A stretch of DNA of 64,000 nt from Alcaligenes sp. SDU_A2 (GTDB lineage: Bacteria > Pseudomonadota > Gammaproteobacteria > Burkholderiales > Burkholderiaceae_B): contig NZ_CP151273.1 of the NCBI RefSeq assembly GCF_038237375.1, positions 3,348,001 to 3,412,000 of the forward strand, in the 5' to 3' direction. Of this stretch, positions 30,492-39,661 are shown one piece after another. The stretch's first letter is position 1. Every line of letters starts with the position of its first letter. The notes beneath the pieces are model-generated. The model did not search any database and was not told where the DNA came from. It saw nothing but the letters and a program-made list of their open reading frames with translations. A program made the translations under genes and the position numbers.

Positions 30492-31301
30492 ATGAAAACG
30501 TCTTTCAAGCTGTTTGCCTCTTTCGCCCTGTCTCTGGCCGCCGGTCTGGCCCATGCTGATCGCCTGGAGGACATCAAAAAGTCCGGCGTGCTGACCATCG
30601 CCGCTTTCGACAGCAACCCACCCTTTGGCTTTGTCGATCCCAAGACTCGCCAGATCGCGGGCCTGGACGTGGACTTCGGCAAGGCGCTGGCCGACAAGCT
30701 GGGAGTCAAACTTGCCATTCAGCCCACCAATCCAGCCAACCGCATCCCCCTGCTCAGCTCCAAGAAAGCCGATCTGGTCGTAGCCAATTTCACCATCACC
30801 GCGGAACGGGCCAAGCAGATCGACTTCAGCATTCCTTACTTTGCATCCGGCCAGCAGTTCATCGCCAAGAAAGGCGTGCTCACCTCGCCTGAGCAGCTCA
30901 ATTCGCTGCGCATCGGTGTGGACAAGGGCACGACCAACGAAATCGTGCTGCGCGAAAAATTCCCAGGTGCCAAGCTGGTTGCCTACGACGATACGCCGTT
31001 CGCCTTCACGGCTCTGCGCAACGGCAATGTCCAAGCCATCACCCAGGACGGCCCCAAGCTGATCGGTCTGCTGGCCAACGTGCCCGACAAGGACAAATAC
31101 GAAATACCCGCCTTCACCATTTCCAATGACCTGATCGGTATCGGCATCCCCAAAGGCGAAGACAATCTGAAAAAATTCGTAGACGCTACGCTGTTGGAAC
31201 TGGAAAAAAGCGGCAAGGCCGACGAAATCTACAATCGTTGGTTCGGCCCTGACACCGCCACGCCGCTAACCCGCCTGTACAAGATCGGCCAAGCTCAATA
31301 A
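30492..31301 (+). CDS. Periplasmic amino-acid-binding protein (family 3)
   Basis: A 269-aa solute receptor. The signal peptide (MKTSFKLFASFALSLAAGLAHA) precedes DRLEDIKKSGVLTIAAFDS and the core GLDVDFGKALADKLGVK, NRIPLLSSKKADLVVANFTIT. These match glutamate/aspartate or cystine-type receptors of the polar amino-acid family; the exact ligand cannot be read. It is followed by two permease genes but no ATPase gene. Confidence 0.92.
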   Translation: MKTSFKLFASFALSLAAGLAHADRLEDIKKSGVLTIAAFDSNPPFGFVDPKTRQIAGLDVDFGKALADKLGVKLAIQPTNPANRIPLLSSKKADLVVANFTITAERAKQIDFSIPYFASGQQFIAKKGVLTSPEQLNSLRIGVDKGTTNEIVLREKFPGAKLVAYDDTPFAFTALRNGNVQAITQDGPKLIGLLANVPDKDKYEIPAFTISNDLIGIGIPKGEDNLKKFVDATLLELEKSGKADEIYNRWFGPDTATPLTRLYKIGQAQ

Positions 31302-31445
31302 GCGTGTCGTCCTCGGCGTATAGGGCGTGACCGCAACAGCGACACACCCATCACCGTTAGCACATCCTGCCCACCTCGGCCATGCCGGGCGTGGGCTGTC
31401 TTTGTTCCAGCAGCCTACCCACAACCCTGTGTTTCCATTTCTGCT

Positions 31446-32183
31446 ATGAGCGCTTTCTCCGACTGGCTGGCCCCGCACTATGTAGGCTGGCTACTGCAAG
31501 GCTTTGCCCTGACGCTATGGCTGTCCGCCCTGGTATCCGTTACAGCCACCATCCTGGGGTTTTTTGTATGTCTGGGCCGCCTGTCGCGCCACCCTGTGCT
31601 TTCGTTTCTGGCACGGGCCTACTTGAGCCTGTTTCGCAACACCCCTTTGTTGATTCAGCTTTTCTTCTGGTATTTCGGCGCATCCGGCCTAATGCCCGAA
31701 GCGTGGGTCAGTTGGCTGAACACCCCGCATCAACTGACGCTGGGCGGCCTAACCCTGTCTTGGCCCAGTTTTGAGTTCCTGGCCGCCCTGTGGGGCCTGA
31801 GCCTATACGCGGCCGCCTTCATCGCCGAAGAACTGCGCTCGGGCGTGCAAGGGGTACGCTCAAGCCAGTGGGCCGCCGCCCGTTCGCTGGGGCTGACGGA
31901 TTTTCAGATCTGGCGCTGGATCATCATGCCCCAGGCGCTGCGCAACGCCTTCCCATCGTTACTGGGGCAATACATGAACACAATCAAGAACACATCGCTA
32001 ACGATGGCGATCGGTCTGGCCGAATTGTCCTACGCTTCGCGCCAAGTGGAAACCGAAAGTCTGAAAGCCTTTCAAGCCTTCGGCATCGCTACCGCTCTGT
32101 ATGTACTGGCGGTCGCTCTGGTCGAGATCGGTGGTCAGTACCTGCAACAGCGCCGCTACCAGGTATGGGGAGGACAGCGATGA
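31446..32183 (+). CDS. Amino-acid ABC transporter permease (HisQ/GltJ type)
   Basis: A 245-aa inner-membrane permease with the N-terminal segment LQGFALTLWLSALVSVTATI, the RNTPLLIQLFFWYFG motif and the EAA loop AARSLGLTDFQIWRWIIMPQALR. It lies 144 bp after the receptor gene. The second permease overlaps its stop (ATGA). It pairs with that gene to form the membrane channel. Confidence 0.93.
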   Translation: MSAFSDWLAPHYVGWLLQGFALTLWLSALVSVTATILGFFVCLGRLSRHPVLSFLARAYLSLFRNTPLLIQLFFWYFGASGLMPEAWVSWLNTPHQLTLGGLTLSWPSFEFLAALWGLSLYAAAFIAEELRSGVQGVRSSQWAAARSLGLTDFQIWRWIIMPQALRNAFPSLLGQYMNTIKNTSLTMAIGLAELSYASRQVETESLKAFQAFGIATALYVLAVALVEIGGQYLQQRRYQVWGGQR

Positions 32184-32869
32184 ACCTGCACGTCATCCAG
32201 GACAATCTGCTGTACTTCATGGTCGGGGCCTGGCCGCACGGCCCGCTGGGCGGAGCGGTCCTGACTTTGTTGCTGAGCCTGGGCAGCGCGCTGGCTGCCG
32301 CTGTGCTAGGGCTGATTCTAGGCGTGGCGCTCGCGCTGACACGCGGCCTGCCTCACCAGATATTGCTGCTGATATTGGGGTTTTTTCGCGCCATTCCCGT
32401 GCTGATGCTGATTTTCTGGACCTATTTCTTACTGCCCATCCTGTTTCAGATCGACATTCCAGGCACCGCCACCGTGGTCTGCGCCCTATCGCTGATCGGC
32501 GGTGCGTATCTGGCCCATGCCGTACACGCCGGGATTCGCAGCCTGCCCGCCGGACAATGGCAAGCCGCTCTGGCCCTGGGCATGAACCGCCGCCAACTGA
32601 TGCGCTGGGTCATCCTGCCCCAAGCCCTGCCGATCATGCTGCCCTCTTTTATCAACCAGTGGGTGGCGCTGATCAAGGATACGTCGCTGGCCTATGTAAT
32701 CGGCGTAGCCGAACTGTCCTTTGTCGCCACCCAGGTCAGCAATCGCGAAATGGTCTATCCCGTCGAAATCTTCCTGTTCGTCGCCCTGGTCTATTATCTA
32801 TTTTGCAGTGGCCTGCAAGCACTGGCAGACTGGACGGCGCGGCGCTGGCGGCCTGCGCAAGCTCGCTAA
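32180..32869 (+). CDS. Amino-acid ABC transporter permease (HisM/GltK type)
   Basis: A 229-aa partner permease. It has the typical FFRAIPVLMLIFWTYFLLP segment and the EAA loop AALALGMNRRQLMRWVILPQALP. The start is the ATG overlapping the previous stop. No ATP-binding gene follows; pyrE lies next on the opposite strand. The ATPase must come from elsewhere, and AapP at 13836-14573 is one candidate by inference. Confidence 0.93.
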   Translation: MNLHVIQDNLLYFMVGAWPHGPLGGAVLTLLLSLGSALAAAVLGLILGVALALTRGLPHQILLLILGFFRAIPVLMLIFWTYFLLPILFQIDIPGTATVVCALSLIGGAYLAHAVHAGIRSLPAGQWQAALALGMNRRQLMRWVILPQALPIMLPSFINQWVALIKDTSLAYVIGVAELSFVATQVSNREMVYPVEIFLFVALVYYLFCSGLQALADWTARRWRPAQAR

Positions 32870-32986
32870 AAACTCCTGGGCCTTCGCCAGGCATCGACAC
32901 GCAAAGCGGCAAGCCGCCTACTTCCGTAAAAATACCCACGGACAAATAGCGGCCAGGCCGGGGCTAAGGGGCAAGGGCGACAGCGT

Positions 32987-33661
32987 TCAGACGCCGTAAC
33001 GGTCGCGGTACGCCTTGACTTGCGGGGCGTGGGCGGCCAGGGTCTGATCGTCGGCCAGCACATCCATGATGTCGGCCAGCGACGCGATGCTGATCACCGG
33101 AATGCCGTAGGTCTGCTCGACTTCCTGCACGGCGGAATGGGCCGACAAGGCATCATCGGCCCCGGCACGCTCCATACGATCCAACGCAATCAGCACGGCG
33201 GCCGGTTCGGCACCCGCTGCCTTGATAATCTGCATAGACTCACGCACCGATGTGCCCGCAGTGATCACATCGTCAATAATCACGACCTTGCCTTGCAAAG
33301 GCGCACCGACCAGCGTGCCACCTTCGCCGTGGTCTTTGGCTTCCTTGCGGTTGAACGCAAACGGCACATCACGCCCGTTGGCCTGGGGATGTTCGGCCAG
33401 CGCAATCGATGTCGCGGTGGACAAAGGAATGCCCTTGTAGGCCGGTCCGAACAACATATCGAACGGCACGCCCGAATCCAGCAAGGCCTGGGCGTAGAAA
33501 CGAGCCAACTGGCCCACGCTGCGACCGGTATTGAATAAACCGGCATTAAAAAAATAAGGGCTCAGACGGCCGGACTTGACCTTGAACTCTCCAAAACGCA
33601 ACACACCCTGTTCCAGGGAAAAGCGCACGAAATTGCGACGGTTATCTTGTTTGGCCGACAT
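32987..33661 (-). CDS. pyrE: Orotate phosphoribosyltransferase
   Basis: Catalyses the PRPP-dependent conversion of orotate to OMP in pyrimidine synthesis, 224 aa. The PRPP-binding signature [13 protein letters not shown] and the loop region [13 protein letters not shown] are present. The start [14 protein letters not shown] at 33661 is chosen by homology; the open frame continues to 33748, running into the end of the LysR gene. It lies 29 bp after the LysR gene on the same strand. Confidence 0.95.
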   Translation of the reverse strand: MSAKQDNRRNFVRFSLEQGVLRFGEFKVKSGRLSPYFFNAGLFNTGRSVGQLARFYAQALLDSGVPFDMLFGPAYKGIPLSTATSIALAEHPQANGRDVPFAFNRKEAKDHGEGGTLVGAPLQGKVVIIDDVITAGTSVRESMQIIKAAGAEPAAVLIALDRMERAGADDALSAHSAVQEVEQTYGIPVISIASLADIMDVLADDQTLAAHAPQVKAYRDRYGV

Positions 33662-33690
33662 GACGATATCTGTAATGGAAAAAACAAACG

Positions 33691-34605
33691 CTATTTTACA
33701 GACTTGGCGACGCGCGTCCCGCTCCCTGTCCCCAGGGCCTGCAGCCAATAGTCGATAAAACTACGCACTTTAGGCGTCAGATAACGACGACTGGCATAGA
33801 CCGCATGCAATTCCTGAGGGGCCTGATTGTAATTAGGCAGCAAGCGCAACAAACGCCCGCTCAGCAGGTCATCAGCCACCAGCCAATCGGGCAGATACGC
33901 CAGCCCCACCCCCTGCAGGGCAGCCTGATAGGTCAAATTGGTGTCGTCGGATTTCATGGCCGTACGAAACCGCAACAACTCGCGCCCTTCCGGCCCCACA
34001 AACTCAAACCCATCCTGCTGCAGATAACTAGGCGTCACGGCAGCCAGGCGCATGACATCGACCGAAGTACGCGGTGCGCCATGACGCGCGACAAAATCGG
34101 GGGATGCCACCAGATAAAAGGGAATCGTGCAAATATGACGCGCGATCTGGTGTGGGGAAGGGTCACGCGTTACCCTCAGCGCCAGATCCATGCCTTCGGC
34201 GGCCAGATCGATCTTGTGATTGCTTAGATGCATATCGAGCATGACATCGGGAAAACGCTGCTGATAGCCTTGCAATAAACGGGCCACCTTGGCATTGGCA
34301 AACCAAACCGGTGCTGTCACCCGCAACACACCTTGCGGTGCCTGCCCTGTTCCTGCCAAGGCGTCCTGCCCTTTCTGCAATGTTTCCAACGCTTGCAGGC
34401 AATACTCGAAGTAAGTCTGACCCAGTTCGGTCAGGCTCAGTTTACGGCTGCTGCGATTGAGCAGGCGCGCACCCAACTGTTTCTCCAGATGGGCCAGATG
34501 CTTGCTGACCATAGGCGCAGACATGTCCAGACGCTGGGCGGCCCCCACAAAACTGCCTGCCGCAACAATCTCCCGGAACACTCGCAAACTTTGTACGGTA
34601 TCCAT
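33691..34605 (-). CDS. LysR-family transcriptional regulator
   Basis: A 304-aa LysR-type regulator. The N-terminal winged HTH ([41 protein letters not shown]) is followed by an effector-binding domain. The sequence resembles the CrgA/DsdC-like group that controls neighbouring redox genes. It is divergent from doxX, with 214 bp between them, so the doxX-dioxygenase pair is the probable target. The inducer is not known. Confidence 0.92.
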   Translation of the reverse strand: MDTVQSLRVFREIVAAGSFVGAAQRLDMSAPMVSKHLAHLEKQLGARLLNRSSRKLSLTELGQTYFEYCLQALETLQKGQDALAGTGQAPQGVLRVTAPVWFANAKVARLLQGYQQRFPDVMLDMHLSNHKIDLAAEGMDLALRVTRDPSPHQIARHICTIPFYLVASPDFVARHGAPRTSVDVMRLAAVTPSYLQQDGFEFVGPEGRELLRFRTAMKSDDTNLTYQAALQGVGLAYLPDWLVADDLLSGRLLRLLPNYNQAPQELHAVYASRRYLTPKVRSFIDYWLQALGTGSGTRVAKSVK

Positions 34606-34819
34606 GATTTCCTTTTAAGAAACCATTCAAATAAAAAAACTGGGTTTATTTCATGATAGTAATTCAATAAGCTTCCGAACTAGACCAATCGATGGCGTGC
34701 CCTGAACCTTGTCGTGGGCAGAGCAGGTAAATATCGTCATACTATGCGCAGGCTCAATGTTCAGAAGCCTGCTTACTGCCCTACCCCATCGATGCCCTCA
34801 ATTTTTCTAAGGAACCATC

Positions 34820-35221
34820 ATGAGCGCAGTTACCTCTCCCTGGACTTCCCGCGTGCTCAGCATTTTGCGCATCGTCACCGGCTATTTGCTGCTGACTCAC
34901 GGCACCGCCAAGATCCTTGGCTTTCCCAAAGTAGATATGTTCGCCAACCTGCAACTAACCTCGATGTACGGGGTGGCCGGCATACTGGAGTTGATCCTGG
35001 GTGCCCTGTTGGTCATAGGCCTGTTTTCGCGCTTTGCGGCCTTCATTGCCTCCGGCCTGTGCGCTGCCGCCTATTTCATCGGCCATGCCAGTGAAAATAC
35101 CTTCCCATTCCCGCTGCTCAATGGCGGCGAGGCCGCCGTGCTGTTCTGCTTTGCATTCCTGTATCTGGCCGTGGCGGGCCCCGGACCCTGGAGCGTGGAC
35201 GCTGCCCGCCAGGCCACCTAA
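34820..35221 (+). CDS. DoxX-family inner-membrane protein
   Basis: A 133-aa membrane protein with about four hydrophobic segments and the DoxX motifs RIVTGYLLLTHGTAKILGFP and GLFSRFAAFIASG. DoxX/DoxD-like proteins are linked to redox or quinone stress but have no single established role. AAGGA precedes the ATG. A hairpin stands between it and the next gene. Confidence 0.88.
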   Translation: MSAVTSPWTSRVLSILRIVTGYLLLTHGTAKILGFPKVDMFANLQLTSMYGVAGILELILGALLVIGLFSRFAAFIASGLCAAAYFIGHASENTFPFPLLNGGEAAVLFCFAFLYLAVAGPGPWSVDAARQAT

Positions 35222-35240
35222 GCATTTTTTATTCTGAACA

Positions 35241-35263
35241 CCCCCTGCCTGCCCAGGCAGGGG
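35241..35263 (+). other. Hairpin between doxX and the dioxygenase gene
   Basis: A perfect stem CCCTGCCT / AGGCAGGG with a short loop lies 13 bp before the next ATG and ends at the ribosome-binding site GGAGC. No T-tract follows. It may moderate transcription or translation of the downstream gene, or protect the doxX message end. Confidence 0.45.
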
Positions 35264-35275
35264 CTGGAGCTTTTC

Positions 35276-36082
35276 ATGAGCATGCCTACTTACTTTATCT
35301 CCCACGGCGGAGGTCCCTGGCCGTGGATGCCTCAAGCTCAGGCCATGTATGCGCCGCTGCGCGACGCCCTCAAGGACATTCCCCGACAACTGGGCCGCAC
35401 CCCCAAGGCAATCCTGATGGTGTCGGCCCACTGGGAAGCCCAAGGCGATCACCTGCTGGTCGCCTCCTGCGCCCATCCCGACATGGTCTACGACTATTAC
35501 GGCTTTCCGCCCCACACCTACGAAATCCGTTACCCTGCGCCCGGCGACCCGACACTGGCCGCGCAGGTGTGTCAGTTGCTGCAATCCCAGGGACTGCCCA
35601 CGCAAGAAGATAGCCAACGCGGTTTCGATCATGGAGCATTCGTGCCGGCCTACTGCATCTATCCGCAGGCCAATGTGCCTATCGTGCAGTTATCCATTCA
35701 CGGCAATTACGATCCGGCGCTGCATTATGCAATGGGTCAAGCCCTGGCACCCTTGCGCGACCAGGACATCCTGATCATCGGCAGCGGCCTGAGCTACCAC
35801 AACCTACGCAATATGGGCGCGGGCGGCGTAGAGCCTTCCGCCCAGTTCGACCACTGGTTGCAACAGTCCCTTGCACTGACCGACCCGCAGCAACGTCGCC
35901 AGGCCCTACTGGATTGGGAGCAGGCACCGGCCGCACGCATTGCCCATCCCCGCGAAGACCATCTGGTGCCTCTTATGGTGGCTGTCGGTGCCGCTGCCCA
36001 CGAGCCGGCCCATCGCTTTCACCACGAAACCCAGGCCTTCGGGGGGCTGACCGTCTCCAGCTACCGTTTCGGTCCGGCCTGA
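35276..36082 (+). CDS. LigB-type extradiol ring-cleavage dioxygenase (YgiD/DODA family)
   Basis: A class III extradiol dioxygenase of 268 aa. Metal and catalytic histidines are visible in YFISHGGGPW, VSAHWEA, GFDHGAF and QLSIHGNYDP. Close relatives open catecholic rings such as 4,5-DOPA or act on quinols; the native substrate is uncertain. Together with DoxX and the divergent LysR regulator it forms a small redox or catechol-response unit. Confidence 0.92.
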   Translation: MSMPTYFISHGGGPWPWMPQAQAMYAPLRDALKDIPRQLGRTPKAILMVSAHWEAQGDHLLVASCAHPDMVYDYYGFPPHTYEIRYPAPGDPTLAAQVCQLLQSQGLPTQEDSQRGFDHGAFVPAYCIYPQANVPIVQLSIHGNYDPALHYAMGQALAPLRDQDILIIGSGLSYHNLRNMGAGGVEPSAQFDHWLQQSLALTDPQQRRQALLDWEQAPAARIAHPREDHLVPLMVAVGAAAHEPAHRFHHETQAFGGLTVSSYRFGPA

Positions 36083-36160
36083 TCCGTCCTGAACATGCCG
36101 CCCCCTGACGCCGGGCGGCATGATGGGTTACAGTGCTGACGCTATAAGGAGAACTATCCC

Positions 36161-36955
36161 GTGCTACGCGTCACCTCGTTAAACGTCAACGGCATTCGCG
36201 CCGCCTTTCGCAAAGGCCTGCCCGACTGGCTCCAGGCTCAACAGCCCCATATCGTCTGCATGCAGGAAATCAAGATCAGCGCCGCTGACCTTACCGACGA
36301 TATGCGCCACCCCGGTTCCTACGAAGGCCATTTCCATCACGCCCAGAAAAAAGGCTACAGCGGCGTGGGGATCTATCTGAACCCACGCGCGCAGGCTGTG
36401 ACCGAAGGCATGGAGTGCGAAGAATTCGATGCCGAAGGACGCATTCTGCGCGCCGATTGGGAAAAGCTCAGCGTAATCAGTGCCTACCTGCCCTCGGGCT
36501 CGTCGGGCGACGAACGCCAAAATGCCAAATACCGGTTCCTGGATCATTTCGAGCAGTGGATCAAGGATCTGATGAAAGAACACCGCGACACAGGCCGGGA
36601 ATTCATCATCTGCGGCGACTGGAACATCGCACACCACGAAGCCGACCTGAAGAACTGGAAAGGCAATTTGAAAAACAGCGGCTTTCTGCCCGAAGAACGC
36701 GCCTGGATGAGCAAAGTGCTGGGCGAACTATCCTGGGTCGATGTCTACCGCAGCCTGCATCCAGACACCACCGACGAGTGCTACACCTGGTGGAGCAACC
36801 GTGGCCAGGCCTGGGCCAAAAACGTGGGGTGGCGCATCGACTACCAGATTGCCACACCCGGCATCGCCGCCACGGCCCGACACGCCTCTATCTATAAAGA
36901 AGAGCGCTTCAGCGACCACGCCCCCCTGACCATAGACTACGACTGGACCTTGTAA
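36161..36955 (+). CDS. xthA: Exodeoxyribonuclease III / AP endonuclease
   Basis: An ExoIII-family repair enzyme, 264 aa. Family motifs are LNVNGIRAAFRKG, MQEIKIS, ICGDWNIAH and the C-terminal SDHAPLTIDY with the catalytic Asp-His pair. The start is GTG at 36161, eight bases after AAGGAGA. A bidirectional terminator follows. Confidence 0.95.
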   Translation: MLRVTSLNVNGIRAAFRKGLPDWLQAQQPHIVCMQEIKISAADLTDDMRHPGSYEGHFHHAQKKGYSGVGIYLNPRAQAVTEGMECEEFDAEGRILRADWEKLSVISAYLPSGSSGDERQNAKYRFLDHFEQWIKDLMKEHRDTGREFIICGDWNIAHHEADLKNWKGNLKNSGFLPEERAWMSKVLGELSWVDVYRSLHPDTTDECYTWWSNRGQAWAKNVGWRIDYQIATPGIAATARHASIYKEERFSDHAPLTIDYDWTL

Positions 36956-37015
36956 CGGGGATTGTTGGCACACCGGCAGCACGTCCATCGGCTCCGGCCA
37001 GCCGCACAGGAAATC

Positions 37016-37047
37016 AAAAAGCGTCGGTCAGATGGCCGACGCTTTTT
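37016..37047 (+). terminator. Intrinsic terminator of xthA
   Basis: A 12-bp stem AAAAAGCGTCGG / CCGACGCTTTTT encloses an 8-base loop. A- and T-tracts on both sides mean it could also stop the cytochrome c transcript on the minus strand. Confidence 0.9.
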
Positions 37048-37096
37048 CTACTTTTGACGGGATGCACAACATGCAGTCCCATCCACACATCGACGA

Positions 37097-37429
37097 TCAG
37101 TTAGACTGCTCCAGCATATAACGCACTACACTGCGCAACTGTTCGTCGCTGGCCTTGGCGGCACCGCCTCGCGGCGGCATGGCACCCTTGCCGTTGATCA
37201 CAACCGTCATCAAGGCATCTTCGCCTTTTTCCTTCAGAGGTGTCCAGCGCGCCTTATCGCCCAGGCGCGGCGCATTCGCCATCCCGGAAGCATGGCAGAC
37301 CATGCAGGACGAACGATACAGCTTGATGGCTTCGTCCTGATTCGCTTGGGCGGACGGCATAGCGGCCAGCACGGCCAACCCAGCCAGGAACGCGGAAACG
37401 AGGGTGGATGGACGACGACAGATTTTCAT
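37097..37429 (-). CDS. Small periplasmic cytochrome c (c5-like)
   Basis: A monohaem cytochrome c of 110 aa with a Sec signal peptide (to about residue 29), haem motif CMVCH (Cys42, Cys45, His46) and a probable axial Met83 in GAMPPRGG. It starts 61 bp after the nirK stop on the same strand with a good GGAG site, so it is probably cotranscribed. By inference it is an electron donor to the copper nitrite reductase. An upstream in-frame start at 37474 lacks the signal-peptide logic. Confidence 0.92.
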   Translation of the reverse strand: MKICRRPSTLVSAFLAGLAVLAAMPSAQANQDEAIKLYRSSCMVCHASGMANAPRLGDKARWTPLKEKGEDALMTVVINGKGAMPPRGGAAKASDEQLRSVVRYMLEQSN

Positions 37430-37490
37430 TTGTTTCTCCGTGGTGCGGACGGCATGCCACCATGCCGCCGCCATGACTGGATGATCGTGC

Positions 37491-38636
37491 TTAAGCCTTG
37501 ATAGGACCGGGAGGGCTGACCTGCTTCATCAGATCATCGTTCCAATCGCCTTCCACCAGCACATGGCCGGCGGCCCCCAACTCCATCGCCTCGATCAGAT
37601 TGTGATTGACGTAGGCATACACACCGGGCTGCTTGAAGGTATACAGCGCCACACCCGCCGAGCCGCCACGGATAAACCAGGTTTCCAGGTTCTTGGCTGG
37701 TGGGTCATCGAACTTACCCAGCTCCCATACCCAGTCGCCATGCCCGCCGATCAAATGCGGACGGCTATCACGGTTGGCTTGCGAGTGAATGAACAACACC
37801 GTTTCGCCCACTTTGGCCTTCATGGCACCGTCACCGGTCAAGGCACCGACCTTGCCGTTGAACACCACGTGGCTGGGGATCAGACCGCGCATGGCTTCCA
37901 AAGTGTCGCCATAGCTTTCCGCCGCCGAACCGTACTTCTTGAAATTGCCCTTTTCGTCGCGTGGAATATACAGGTCGAACTCGCCGATCGTATAGATACG
38001 GTCGTAGCTCAGCGGATTGCCGGCCGAATCCTTCAGGCCGTCACGCGGCAGCACCATCACCGTGCCGTGCATGCCGGCCACCACGTGCCAGGCCACCGAC
38101 CCTTCCGGCGCGCAGTGATACACAAACGTGCCCGCACGATCGGCCTTAAAACGCAGTGTGGCCTGTTCGCCAGGATTGACATTGGTCAGCTTGGCACCGC
38201 CCAGCGCGCCGGTGGCCGCATGAAAGTCGATGTTGTGCGGCATGGAATTGGTGGCCGGATTGACCAGGGTCAGTTCCAGATAGTCGCCCTCGTGCACAAC
38301 CATGGTGGGCCCGGGCATGGAACCGTCGAACATCATGGCATGCATCGTCGTGCCGTCGCGGTCGACCACAATCTCTTTTTCGGCGATGGACATGCGAAAC
38401 TCGACCACGCGCGGCTCGGGGCCGGCTTTTTGTTCGTGGGGATGCACCAGAGGTGGTGCCACCAGATCTACTTTGACGCGTTGCAGCTTGGCAATATCCG
38501 CCTCGCTGCGCGCAGCCAGCCAAGGGGCCGCTTTCTTGGGGGCGGCGGTCTCGCGCGCATGTACGTTGGCGGCCAGCAAAGTTGTGCCGGCAGCCACTCC
38601 AAGACCTGCGCTTTTCAAGAAATGACGACGTTCCAT
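37491..38636 (-). CDS. nirK: Copper-containing nitrite reductase NirK (class I)
   Basis: Reduces nitrite to NO in the periplasm. It has 381 aa with a twin-arginine signal (RRHFLKSAG), then two cupredoxin domains. Type 1 copper ligands are His134, Cys175, His184 and Met189. Type 2 ligands are His139, His174 and His345. Catalytic Asp137 and His294 are present. The sequence resembles the well-studied Alcaligenes enzyme but is not identical to it as I recall it. The start at 38636 has GGGAGG upstream; an open frame continues to 38720. The likely regulator is the Dnr-like protein at 44318. Confidence 0.97.
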   Translation of the reverse strand: MERRHFLKSAGLGVAAGTTLLAANVHARETAAPKKAAPWLAARSEADIAKLQRVKVDLVAPPLVHPHEQKAGPEPRVVEFRMSIAEKEIVVDRDGTTMHAMMFDGSMPGPTMVVHEGDYLELTLVNPATNSMPHNIDFHAATGALGGAKLTNVNPGEQATLRFKADRAGTFVYHCAPEGSVAWHVVAGMHGTVMVLPRDGLKDSAGNPLSYDRIYTIGEFDLYIPRDEKGNFKKYGSAAESYGDTLEAMRGLIPSHVVFNGKVGALTGDGAMKAKVGETVLFIHSQANRDSRPHLIGGHGDWVWELGKFDDPPAKNLETWFIRGGSAGVALYTFKQPGVYAYVNHNLIEAMELGAAGHVLVEGDWNDDLMKQVSPPGPIKA

Positions 38637-39124
38637 AAAACCTCCCGATGTATCCAGGCTTGGTGCCTGATAATAAGTGTTCTGCGAGATTGTGCAGTCC
38701 ATGGCTGTATTGCACCGCATCTTGGGAGTTCACTCTTTGCTGTGGCACAAACTAGAACTGTTTTTCTTGATATACGGTGTTTTAAACACTACCTCTCCAA
38801 AAAACGACACATTAGCCACACAAGCAAAGCACGGACGGGCGCACTTATATATAGGCAAAGGACCTGCCAATAAATCCAAACACATATAAGGCTGATCCTG
38901 ACGCCATCTGCACTGAGCAATACACCACAGACCATTCACATGCCATCAAACGATGGCACGCAATTTCCTACGGATTTGGGCTGCGCCCGGTCCAGTTGCT
39001 AGGCAAGGGCACCGGCGTACAGCATCAGCCTGCCGCCAGCCCAAGAGTTCCTGAAACCTGCTGAAAATGACGACTCAGCATGATTGATGGCACCCTTCTA
39101 AGCATTTAAAAGAAGCATAAAAAA
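38637..39124 (-). other. nirK upstream region
   Basis: About 488 bp between nirK and the repeat element, without a convincing gene. The nirK-proximal 150 bp contains the FNR-type half-site pair listed separately. The remainder has no feature I can name. The element begins directly after an A-tract at 39117-39124. Confidence 0.55.
38737..38750 (-). promoter_or_regulatory. Possible FNR/Dnr-type box upstream of nirK
   Basis: TTGCTGTGGCACAA has the TTG-N8-CAA arrangement of FNR/Dnr sites, although the inner positions differ from TTGAT-N4-ATCAA. It ends 101 bp upstream of the nirK start, a plausible position for a class II activation site. Confidence 0.4.
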
Positions 39125-39614
39125 GGTTCTTCGAAAAATTCCAGGAGCCAATTTACCCAGTCGATGAAGAACTGGCTTTTTGAAGACGCCATTCACATAG
39201 CCCCGGCTATACGTATTCATGCCCAACAGACCATTGAGCGTATGGCTGATGTCTTGTACAGCGTACCCGGACGTCCCGCCATATAGGCCAAGCACCGCGG
39301 TGCTGTTCTCGCCAGGCCGACCCTAGCGGGACGGCGGGCGAGTCAGGGCGTTCGCCGCAGGCAGGATCCCGGGGTGGGAGGCAAGGGGCGTGCTGCTCGA
39401 GCAGGGCGCTTGTGATTCGTCCAGTGGACGAATCACCCTGCGAGTTCACGCCCCGCCCACCCCGGTATCCTGACCAGGGAACCCGCGCTCAGCGCGGGCG
39501 AAGGACCTAGCCAAGCCGGCCCGCTAGGGTCAGCCTGGCGAGAACCCGAGGTTCTCTCTGCTTGACTCAAACGGCCCAGGCCATACGAAAGCCCCCGGTA
39601 TTTAGCGAAGAACC
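39125..39614 (-). mobile_element. MITE-like repeat element, copy 1
   Basis: A 490-bp element bounded by perfect 9-bp terminal inverted repeats (GGTTCTTCG / CGAAGAACC). It is flanked on both sides by ATAAAAAA (39117-39124 and 39615-39622), an apparent 8-bp target duplication. The reverse complement aligns along its whole length with copy 2 at 63052-63596. Inside, 39304-39545 is a large inverted repeat (ends TTCTCGCCAG / CTGGCGAGAA) centred on the palindrome GTGATTCGTCC-AGT-GGACGAATCAC. No transposase is encoded. The TIR sequence and the 8-bp AT-rich duplication recall the ISL3 family, from memory only. It abuts the norB terminator. Confidence 0.85.
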
Positions 39615-39616
39615 AT

Positions 39617-39640
39617 AAAAAAACCGCCCGAAGGCGGTTT
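39617..39640 (-). terminator. Intrinsic terminator of norB
   Basis: On the minus strand AAACCGCC / GGCGGTTT forms an 8-bp stem with a 4-base loop, followed by a T-tract. The T-tract runs straight into the end of the repeat element, 22 bp after the norB stop. Confidence 0.9.
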
Positions 39641-39661
39641 TCAAGCCGGATAAAAACGAAA

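Noticed and set aside
31367-31396. Hairpin between the receptor and permease genes as a terminator
   Set aside because: GCCCAC / GTGGGC can pair, but the stem is imperfect and the T-tract is short; attenuation is possible but unproven.
39207-39449. Open frames inside the repeat element taken as independent genes (also 63089-63433)
   Set aside because: They follow the palindromic element in both copies and read through its inverted repeats; the likely explanation is a repeat, not a separate conserved gene. The shared frame is noted as a finding instead.
39304-39545. Large inverted repeat considered as a CRISPR or rRNA-like structure
   Set aside because: There is no regular repeat-spacer pattern and no rRNA or tRNA sequence; it is a single nested inverted repeat inside a mobile-element-like unit.
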